From assembly GCA_013003425.1 (NCBI GenBank), contig JABDJB010000067.1, forward strand, positions 56,728 to 120,727: DNA of 64,000 bases, in the 5' to 3' direction. The notes below the pieces were generated by a model, which made no database searches, was not told the DNA's origin, and was given only the letters and a program-made list of their open reading frames with translations. A program made the translations under genes and the position numbers. This stretch comes from Gammaproteobacteria bacterium. GTDB lineage: Bacteria > Pseudomonadota > Gammaproteobacteria > Steroidobacterales > JABDKV01. The stretch's first letter is position 1. Every line of letters starts with the position of its first letter. Below, piece after piece: positions 58,201 to 64,000 of the stretch.

Positions 58201-61200
58201 ACCTGCCCGCTGAATGAACTGACACCAGGTCAGATCATGGAGTGCACCGCCGCCGGCGTTGCAGTGGCTGGCCAATACGAAAATCTGGGTAGCGTAGTTG
58301 GTACCCCGACCGACAACGACGGCGACCCGATTACGGGCGAGCCGGATGTTACGGATGAGGATCCGAGCCATTACTTTGGTGCGTTGCCGGGTATCGACAT
58401 CGAGAAATCAACCAACGGTTTCGATGCCGACAACCCGACAGGTCCGTTCATTCCCACCGGCGATGCCGTGCTGTGGGAGTACGAAGTGACCAACACAGGC
58501 AACGTGACGCTGAGTAACATCACCGTCACGGACAACCAGGGTGTAATGGTCTCCTGCCCGGGCGATACGCTCGAGCCGGGCGAGTCATTTATCTGTACAG
58601 CCAATGGCACGGCGCTTGCCGGCCAGTACGAAAACCTCGGTACGGTGATTGGCGACCCGCCGCAGGGCATGCCTGTCGATGACGAAGACCCGTCACACTA
58701 TTTCGGTGCCAACCCGGCCATCGACATCGAGAAGTTCACCAATGGCGTGCAGGCTGACGATCCGACCGGACCGTTCATTCCTGTCGACGGTGCCGTGCAG
58801 TGGACCTACGAGGTGACTAACACCGGTAACGTCGACCTGAGTAACGTGATGGTGACCGACAGTGAGGGAGTCCTCGTTTCCTGTCCGGCCGACACGCTGG
58901 CCGCGGGAGCTTCATTTACCTGTACCGCCAGCGGCACGGCCGTCATCGGCCAGTACAACAACGTTGGCGACGTGATTGGTACTCCGCCCGCCGGCGCCGG
59001 CGATCCGGTTACCGACAATGATCCAAGTCATTATTTCGGCGCCGATCCGTCGATCGACATTGAGAAGGCCACCAATGGTGCCGACGCCGACAACCCGACC
59101 GGTCCGCTGGTTGAGCCCGGCTCGGTTATCAGCTGGACTTACGACGTGACAAACGACGGCAACGTCACGCTGAGCAATATCGTGGTAATCGATGACCAGG
59201 GAGTGACGGTGGACTGCCCGCGCAGCGAACTGGATCCGGGTGAGTCGATGACCTGTACCGCCAGCGGCATTGCCGTTGCCGGCCAGTACACGAACCTCGG
59301 TACAGTCGTAGGCACGCCGCCCGAAGGATTGCCGCCGGTCGACGATGAAGACCCGTCGAACTACTTTGGTGCGGCACCGGCCATCGACATCGAAAAACTC
59401 ACCAATGGTGACCAGGCGGATGACCCGACCGGGCCATTCATCACCATCGGTGAAGATGTCAACTGGACCTACATTGTTACCAACACTGGCAACATCGACC
59501 TGTTCAACATCGTGGTCAGCGACGACCAGGGTGTGACCGTCAGCTGTCCCGCAGCCACGCTGGCGCCGGGAGCTTCGTTCACCTGCAGCGCGATGGGCAT
59601 CGCCGAAGAAGGCCAGTACATGAATACTGGCAGTGTCATCGGCGAAGCCGACTTCGGCGGCCCGGTCGATGACAGCGACCCGAGCCATTACTTTGGCGCG
59701 CGTCCGGCGATCGACATCGAAAAAGCCACCAACAATGAAGATGCCGACCTTCCGACCGGTCCGATCGTTATGCCTGGTTCCACGGTCAACTGGACTTACG
59801 TGGTAACAAATACGGGTAACGTCAACCTGATCAACATCATGGTGACTGACAACCAGGGCGTGACAGTGTCCTGTCCGGAAACCGAACTGGCACCGGGTGA
59901 TTCGATCACCTGTACCGCCAGCGGTATCGCCATCGAAGGCCAGTACGACAACGTCGGTACCGTAGTTGGTACGCCGCCGGTCGGTCCTCCGGTCAATGAT
60001 TCCGATCCAAGCCATTACTTTGGTGCGGTTCCGGTAATCGATCTCGAGAAGCTGACGAATGGTGAGAATGCCGACGACCCGACTGGCCCGGTAGTGGCAG
60101 TTGGTTCGACGGTGACCTGGACTTACATCATTACCAACATGGGTAACGTTGCGCTGGACAATATCGTGTTGACTGACAGCGTGCTGGGCCTGATCAGCTG
60201 TAACGAAGGCCCGATCCCGTCACTGCCGTCCAATGGCGGCAGCTTTATCTGCACCGTGATGGGTACCGCGACTGCGGGTCAGTACGTAAACCTCGGCAAC
60301 GTCTGTGGTGATGATCCGATGGGCGTGGAAGTCTGTGATGACGACCCGAGTCACTATCTCGGCGCCATGCCGGCGATCGACATTGAGAAAGCCACTAACG
60401 GTGAAGATGCCGACGACCCGACCGGGCCGTTTATCGAAGCCGGCGGTCTCGTGACCTGGACTTACCGCGTCGAGAACACAGGCAACGTCCCGCTGACCGA
60501 CGTCATGGTCAATGACGATGTAATTGGCGCCATCAGCTGTCCGCAGAGCACGCTGGCAGTGGGCGAAGTCATTACCTGCACCGCGACGGGCACGGCAGCG
60601 CCGGGTCAGTACGAGAATATGGGTGATGTAGTGGGCACACCGCCGCCAGGCGCCGGTGGCCCGGTTACCGATGAAGACCCGAGTCATTACTTTGGTGTGA
60701 CGCCGGCAATCGATATCGAGAAGCTGACCAATGGTGTTAACGCCGATGACCCGAATGCTGGTGATGCACCGCAGATCCTTCCGGGCGATCCGGTTACCTG
60801 GACTTATATCGTGACCAACACCGGCAACGTTACGCTTACCGGCATAACGGTCACTGACGACCGCGGTGTGGCCGTTGTTTGTCCCGCCGATACGCTGGCA
60901 CCGGGAGACTCCTTCGAGTGCAGCGCGATGGGCACCGCTGAAGAGCTGGGCTTTGCTGGCGAAGTGGTACCGGGCATGTGCGGCACGCGGCCGAATCAGC
61001 CGTTGTACGAAAACACTGGTACCGCCAGCGGTATGTCACCGCTGGGCGCATTCGTGCAGGACAACGACGTCAGTCACTACTGCAACCCTGAAGTTTGCGC
61101 GCTTGAGGTCAGCAAGACCTGTCTGATCCCGATGCCGCCGGCTTCGAACTTTGCCTGTGACAAGCCAATTGACAGCCTGACCATGATCTACAACATGGGG

Positions 61201-62910
61201 CAGCCGATTCGCGTCAAGGCCTGGAAGGGCCCGGTGGGTAGCGAACTGCTGGCAGACATCGACGATATCCAGCCCGGTGAAGAAATCACCGTGATGGGTT
61301 ATGCCGGTTCACCCAACGACGTGTTCTGGGAGGTCTTTGCGGCCGGTACCAGCACCAAGCTGGGTGAGTCCAAGTTCCACCTGTCCTGCTCCGACGGCAA
61401 CATGAACGGACCGGAAGACTGTGGCCTGTCGCAGGGCGACGGCAAGGACGACGACTCGAGCTTGCTCAATATCTGGCTGCTTGAAGGCATGGTTGATGCC
61501 AGCGGTACGCTGGACTGCACACCGCCTGCCACCACAGGTGTCAGCGAGTGTGAATTCCAGTCCTTCCCGGCCAGCTGCGAAACCGGCGATGCCGACTTCC
61601 TGACCTTCCAGTACACCGGCGGCGGGTGCGCGGCCAGTGACAACAGTCAGGGTGACCACGAGTGCTCCGGTTCGACAGACGGTGGCTCCGCAGCAACCTT
61701 CACTGATGACGACGGCAACAGCGTGACGCTGCAGCCGGGCGACACGGTGACTATTGCGAGGAACCAGGCCAAGGACATGACGCTGACCAATGCCGGTGGT
61801 ACCGAGACCAACCTGCTGCACACATCGTGCTCGCAGCCGATCGCCGCGGGCGATGTTTACGGCAGCCTCACTCTGGTGCAGATCGATGGCATGGGCGTTG
61901 GCACTGATGTCGTGTATAGCTACGAGATCACCAACGCCAGCGACGTCGATATCGTCAGCCTGGCCGCTATCGACAACATCCTCGGTCCGATCCCGGGTGC
62001 GCCGGCCAGCCTGGCTGCCGGTGCGAGCGTCACGCTCACTGATTCGGCGTTCATCATCGATACGGTTACCAATACCGCCATCGTCGATGGCAGCACCGCC
62101 GACGGACAGATGTGTAACGGCACCGATACGGCTACCGTGACAATTCTGCCGCCGCCGCCGTGCGATGTGGACGGAGAGGGCGTGCTGGATCTTTCCAGCG
62201 ACAAGGCCAAGTGGGAACTGACCAACAACGGTGCCTTCACGGCGAGTATCGAAAGCGTCGACATCACGTGGCCGGCTGCCAACGGCGACCTGATTGAGGT
62301 CAAGCTGGGTGGCGACAAGATCTACGACATCGATCTGCCGCCGAACTCGGCATCGCTGGGTCCGAACGACTGGATCGACGATCTGGACAAGCGCCAGATC
62401 GCGCCAGGCGACACGCAAACGCTTGAGATCAAGTTCGACAACAACGTGATTGGGCCGCAGACCGACTACCAGATCACGGTAACGTTCGAGGAAGGCTGCT
62501 CGGTGACCTTCGAGAACACCGGGCTGCCGTTCGAGTGCAACACGGACATTACCGAACTGAGCATGATCTGGGATGGCACTGCCGACCCGATCCAGGTGAA
62601 GGCCTGGAAGGGCGACGTGGGGTCCGAGCTGCTGCTCGACCAGAGCGGGATCACCGTCGGACAGGAAGTCACGGTCTCCGGTTACGGCGACCAGCCCAAC
62701 GACGTGGTGTGGGAGATTTTCTCCGGTGCCACCAAGCTGGGCGAGTCGAAGTTCCACATGTCATGTTCGGACAATGAAATGAACGGCGCCGAAGACTGTG
62801 GCAACCGCCAGGGGAACGGCAAGGGTAACGACAGCGATCTGATCAACGATTGGTTGCTGGAAGGAATGGTAGATGCAGACGGCCCGTTTGATTGCTCAAA
62901 CCTGCCGTAG
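55273..62910 (+). CDS. Giant secreted repeat protein (SdrB and DUF11-like repeats, shared C-terminal block)
   Basis: 2545 residues; GGAG ribosome-binding site 7 bases before the ATG. Signal peptide (AALLFTLIIALPAMA, 1-26); N-terminal beta-rich domain (27-229) resembling the body of the protein at 62978; five SdrB domains starting near 230, 346, 463, 579 and 694, each with a calcium-type D-L-N-x-(N/D)-G-I-Q-D loop and E-P-G/P; ten ~110-residue repeats (814 to ~1939) of the I-D-I-E-K-x-T-N-G...W-x-Y-x-V-x-N-T-G-N-V type joined by D-P-S-H-Y-F-G linkers; block A (~1960-2415) homologous to the 634-residue protein; and a second copy of its first module (~2420-2545; KLGESKFHMSC, MNGAEDCG). No anchor signal at the C-terminus. 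Probably an extended surface or matrix adhesin-like stalk. Confidence 0.85.
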   Translation: MKNLSPGRRIAALLFTLIIALPAMAGPRTGPSGPGVIEPVIVGPSPIQRPWMPAGEIPMIESRLGFMIESPLLFFNNTGVLNYDAGPGLIEVNAVPLAIRVSLLDPPILVFPSGGNRYLSIGAVLDSAGNLVGGVPGDDLEIVGEVTIDGTTYSGVLLTGEVTGYMGENGSGTTDFHSFRFTTTGGLLADFYGSDIGIELTSEMSDYTGNFLVDFSGEAKGNVGVVECTGTIGDFVWLDLNGNGIQDDGEPGIEGVGLTLRDSSGNALAMTITNSDGIYQFSGLCAGDYLVTVDMPPPGLEITDIGAPGSNDENDSNDPAGTPVTLPDNSSNDHDTDFGYVEPQPASLGDFVWNDLNMNGIQDAGEPGIPDVLVQLKDCSGNVLQTTMTDANGFYEFTGLDAGCYIVGFILPPGFEFSPVDQGGDDTVDSDADPTNGMTGQIDLDPGENDPTNDAGMFRPPIGSLGDYVWNDLNMDGIQDSTEPPIEGVMVNLYDCAGNFLGTTTTNSVGFYEFTNLAEGCYQVEFILPPGFVFSPQDQTSDGLDSDPDTTTGLTGPIDLGQGENNPDIDAGMFVPPSARLGDRFWEDLNGNGIQDPGEPGIPGVTVNLYDCDNNILDTTITGANGDYLFNELPAGCYVVEFVPPPECVLTGQDVGMDDTADSDADTGTGQTTQIDLADMESDLTWDAGCYYPAGLGDFVWNDLNQDGIQDPLEPGIEGLTVVLLDGDMMPTGMTTTTGPNGEYQFTGLQPGSYFVQFTAPAGFVFTLQDVNANASDTVDSDASGTGKSNKIDLQSGEFDPTIDAGVYVPNDPAISIEKSTNGADADFPTGPFIPDGEPVLWEYVVTNTGNVTLTGIAVTDDQGVIVNCPQTMLDPGESMTCTGNGDATVDQYENLGATCGTDSAGTEVCDDDPSHYFGANPSIDIEKATNGEDADDPTGPFITPGESVTWTYVVQNTGNVTLSNVVVTDDQNVTITCPLNELTPGQIMECTAAGVAVAGQYENLGSVVGTPTDNDGDPITGEPDVTDEDPSHYFGALPGIDIEKSTNGFDADNPTGPFIPTGDAVLWEYEVTNTGNVTLSNITVTDNQGVMVSCPGDTLEPGESFICTANGTALAGQYENLGTVIGDPPQGMPVDDEDPSHYFGANPAIDIEKFTNGVQADDPTGPFIPVDGAVQWTYEVTNTGNVDLSNVMVTDSEGVLVSCPADTLAAGASFTCTASGTAVIGQYNNVGDVIGTPPAGAGDPVTDNDPSHYFGADPSIDIEKATNGADADNPTGPLVEPGSVISWTYDVTNDGNVTLSNIVVIDDQGVTVDCPRSELDPGESMTCTASGIAVAGQYTNLGTVVGTPPEGLPPVDDEDPSNYFGAAPAIDIEKLTNGDQADDPTGPFITIGEDVNWTYIVTNTGNIDLFNIVVSDDQGVTVSCPAATLAPGASFTCSAMGIAEEGQYMNTGSVIGEADFGGPVDDSDPSHYFGARPAIDIEKATNNEDADLPTGPIVMPGSTVNWTYVVTNTGNVNLINIMVTDNQGVTVSCPETELAPGDSITCTASGIAIEGQYDNVGTVVGTPPVGPPVNDSDPSHYFGAVPVIDLEKLTNGENADDPTGPVVAVGSTVTWTYIITNMGNVALDNIVLTDSVLGLISCNEGPIPSLPSNGGSFICTVMGTATAGQYVNLGNVCGDDPMGVEVCDDDPSHYLGAMPAIDIEKATNGEDADDPTGPFIEAGGLVTWTYRVENTGNVPLTDVMVNDDVIGAISCPQSTLAVGEVITCTATGTAAPGQYENMGDVVGTPPPGAGGPVTDEDPSHYFGVTPAIDIEKLTNGVNADDPNAGDAPQILPGDPVTWTYIVTNTGNVTLTGITVTDDRGVAVVCPADTLAPGDSFECSAMGTAEELGFAGEVVPGMCGTRPNQPLYENTGTASGMSPLGAFVQDNDVSHYCNPEVCALEVSKTCLIPMPPASNFACDKPIDSLTMIYNMGQPIRVKAWKGPVGSELLADIDDIQPGEEITVMGYAGSPNDVFWEVFAAGTSTKLGESKFHLSCSDGNMNGPEDCGLSQGDGKDDDSSLLNIWLLEGMVDASGTLDCTPPATTGVSECEFQSFPASCETGDADFLTFQYTGGGCAASDNSQGDHECSGSTDGGSAATFTDDDGNSVTLQPGDTVTIARNQAKDMTLTNAGGTETNLLHTSCSQPIAAGDVYGSLTLVQIDGMGVGTDVVYSYEITNASDVDIVSLAAIDNILGPIPGAPASLAAGASVTLTDSAFIIDTVTNTAIVDGSTADGQMCNGTDTATVTILPPPPCDVDGEGVLDLSSDKAKWELTNNGAFTASIESVDITWPAANGDLIEVKLGGDKIYDIDLPPNSASLGPNDWIDDLDKRQIAPGDTQTLEIKFDNNVIGPQTDYQITVTFEEGCSVTFENTGLPFECNTDITELSMIWDGTADPIQVKAWKGDVGSELLLDQSGITVGQEVTVSGYGDQPNDVVWEIFSGATKLGESKFHMSCSDNEMNGAEDCGNRQGNGKGNDSDLINDWLLEGMVDADGPFDCSNLP
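55960..57711 (+). repeat. Five SdrB-type domain repeats within the giant gene
   Basis: Five protein-coding repeats of about 345-350 bases, each beginning G-D-(F/Y)-V-W-x-D-L-N (the fourth reads GDRFWEDLN). They have diverged at DNA level, so they are old and not recent expansions. Confidence 0.85.
57712..61089 (+). repeat. Ten DUF11-like domain repeats within the giant gene
   Basis: Ten coding repeats with starts near 57712, 58039, 58390, 58717, 59050, 59377, 59707, 60034, 60373 and 60706, so spacing is 327-351 bases. Each carries IEK-x-TNG near its start and, except the last, a D-P-S-(H/N)-Y-(F/L)-G linker at its end. The tenth is longer and ends VSHYCNP. Stretches of near-identical DNA between units make the region prone to recombination and misassembly. 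Confidence 0.85.
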
Positions 62911-62977
62911 ATGGACAACGGGTGCCGGCGTGCCGGCACCCGTCATTTTTCTAAGAAACTATAAGAGGACAAATAAA

Positions 62978-63568
62978 ATGTTTATCAAGCAACGATTGGC
63001 CCTGACAGGATTGCTGGCCGCGTTCGCGCTGGCTGCATTGCCCGCCTCGGCGACGCCGCTGAACCTGGATATGGTGGACGCACCGGATATCGCTTCATTC
63101 GGTATTGGTTTTTCCTACGATGCGGCCTCAGATATCTTCTCTGCTACCGGCACAGCGTTGACGGTCGAGAATCCGCTGGGTATCAGTACAGATATTCTTG
63201 GCGTTTTTAGTCTTGACGCAGAAATCGATGACACCGGCGCGTTGATTGGCGGCAGCTTCTCGATTATGGACCTGCTTACCCTCGACACGCTCATTGAGGG
63301 AGCACTGGTCGACTTCGGGTTTGCCGGCAGCACGTTTGAGTTCCTGTTTGCAGTCGGTGGCGGAACGCTGGCAGCCGATTTCGGCGATTTCGGCGGCATC
63401 CTGATGACCGACCTGAGCTTCGGGCTGGCAGACTTCTCAGCCAACTTTGCCAACGGCAATAACGCTGTCGCGGACACCGCGGCCTTGCGTGCGTCGGAGC
63501 CGGGCATCCTGTTGCTCCAGGCACTCGGGCTGACAATGTTGCTGCTGGCACGCCGGCGCCGTGCCTGA
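62978..63568 (+). CDS. Small secreted protein with PEP-CTERM-like sorting signal
   Basis: 196 residues from ATG at 62978 with AGAGG upstream; the longer frame from 62873 overlaps the giant gene. Signal peptide (TGLLAAFALAALPASA, ~8-24), a beta-rich body, and a C-terminal tripartite signal: SEPG, a hydrophobic helix (ILLLQALGLTMLLLA) and RRRR. This is the PEP-CTERM layout recognised by exosortases, one of which is encoded at 25489-27087. The body (e.g. DDTGALIGGSFSI, GGGTLAADFGDFGGIL) resembles the N-terminal domain of the giant protein (DSAGNLVGG, TGGLLADFYGSDIG). It follows the giant gene by 67 bases. Confidence 0.82.
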   Translation: MFIKQRLALTGLLAAFALAALPASATPLNLDMVDAPDIASFGIGFSYDAASDIFSATGTALTVENPLGISTDILGVFSLDAEIDDTGALIGGSFSIMDLLTLDTLIEGALVDFGFAGSTFEFLFAVGGGTLAADFGDFGGILMTDLSFGLADFSANFANGNNAVADTAALRASEPGILLLQALGLTMLLLARRRRA

Positions 63569-63621
63569 ACAGATCTTACCGAAGACCTCGCGACAATAAG
63601 CCAAGGCGAATTGTCGTTTGT

Positions 63622-63648
63622 GGGGCCGCTTTGCGGCCCCTTTTTTTT
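63622..63648 (+). terminator. Rho-independent terminator
   Basis: GGGGCCGC-TTT-GCGGCCCC stem followed by eight T, 53 bases after the PEP-CTERM-like gene. Closes the giant-gene transcription unit. Confidence 0.92.
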
Positions 63649-63690
63649 GCCGAGGATTGAGTCCGCCGCGACTACCCGCAACCATGCTCC

Positions 63691-64000
63691 GTGGGAGCGA
63701 CTTCAGCCGCGACTGCCCGCGATCAGTTCCCCGTGGGAGCGACTTCAGTCGCGACTGCCCGCGATCAGTTCCCCGTGGGAGCGACTTCAGTCGCGACTGC
63801 CCGCGATCAGTTCCCGTGGGAGCGACTTCAGCCGCGACTACCCGCGATCAGTTCCCCGTGGGAGCGACTTCAGTCGCGACTGCCCGCGATCAGTTCCCCG
63901 TGGGAGCGACTTCAGTCGCGACTGCCCGCGATCAGTTCCCCGTGGGAGCGACTTCAGTCGCGACTGCCCGCGATCAGTTCCCCGTGGGAGCGACTTCAGT
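63691..64000. repeat. Tandem array of ~42-bp REP-like units (continues beyond window)
   Basis: Units begin with GTGGGAGCGACTTCAG at 63691, 63733, 63775, 63816, 63858, 63900, 63942 and 63984; the period is 42 except one unit of 41. A degenerate unit tail lies at 63660-63690. Each unit holds a hairpin GCGAC(T)TCA(G)TCGC and a second conserved part CCCGCGATCAGTTCC. Units at 63691 and 63816 have GCCGC in place of GTCGC. The core resembles the GTGGGAGCG...TTCAG...CGCGAC REP sequences of other gammaproteobacteria. There are no unique spacers, so it is not CRISPR. Confidence 0.9.

Noticed and set aside
55744..58371. 875-codon open frame antisense to the giant gene (also 58912-60015, 60220-60687 and 61309-62757 on the minus strand)
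   Set aside because: These arise from the periodic, GC-rich coding repeats of the plus-strand gene. Their translations are repetitive without recognisable domains, signal peptides or ribosome-binding sites, while the plus-strand frame has clear domain structure.
63691..64000. CRISPR array
   Set aside because: The repeats are directly contiguous with no variable spacers, and no cas gene is present.

Overview
The window looks like chromosomal DNA of an aerobic, heterotrophic gammaproteobacterium. The queA-tgt-yajC-secD-secF string and the trmJ/iscS...ndk-rlmN-pilW-rodZ-hisS-yfgM-bamB-der string are typical gammaproteobacterial gene orders. GC content is high, and GTG and TTG starts and 4-base ATGA/GTGA/TTGA gene overlaps are common. 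Exosortase/PEP-CTERM-type surface sorting and B12-dependent acyl-CoA chemistry suggest a free-living environmental lineage. The family cannot be fixed from this sequence alone.

Region 1 (1-12127, minus strand) is one long leucine-catabolism operon. It runs leucine dehydrogenase, isovaleryl-CoA dehydrogenase, thiolase, methylcrotonyl-CoA carboxylase beta, methylglutaconyl-CoA hydratase, methylcrotonyl-CoA carboxylase alpha (biotin), HMG-CoA lyase, an SDR 3-hydroxyacyl-CoA dehydrogenase, ETF-quinone oxidoreductase and ETF beta (cut by the window edge). It encodes the path from leucine to acetyl-CoA and acetoacetate, including electron delivery to quinone. Divergent from it (12347-15769) is a fused B12 acyl-CoA mutase of the IcmF type.

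Region 2 (15876-20899) is a DUF3450-ExbB-ExbB-ExbD-ExbD-(mini-TonB)-TPR energy-transduction operon. Its TonB position holds only a 92-residue membrane-anchored stub. Then come plsC, xerD and dsbC, followed on the minus strand by a WecA/MraY-type sugar-phosphate transferase with an extra membrane domain, an exosortase/EpsI fusion, a 7Fe ferredoxin, a Nudix hydrolase and tRNA-Leu(CAA).

Region 3 (28463-47401) holds an ECF sigma/anti-sigma/PDZ trio, the tRNA-queuosine and Sec genes, suhB, and a housekeeping string from trmJ to der. An IscU-like scaffold lacking its first cluster-ligand cysteine sits between iscS and iscA. After a DUF937 gene and a bidirectional terminator, the housekeeping part ends.

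Region 4 (48234-64000) is accessory and surface-oriented. It has a secreted glycosidase-like protein with thrombospondin type 3 and dockerin-like calcium repeats, a MetX-type acyltransferase, and a divergent locus. In that locus a DUF6502 HTH-like gene and a 634-residue SdrB-type protein face a 2545-residue repeat protein (five SdrB domains, ten ~110-residue DUF11-like repeats, and a cysteine-containing C-terminal block shared with the 634-residue protein). Immediately downstream is a small protein with a PEP-CTERM-like tail whose body resembles the N-terminal domain of the giant. A promoter-like sequence and a perfect 7-5-7 inverted repeat lie in the divergent intergenic region. The window ends in a tandem array of ~42-bp REP-like hairpin units. 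The exosortase in region 2, the PEP-CTERM-like protein and the giant protein plausibly form one cell-surface system; this is the part of the window least covered by known biology.
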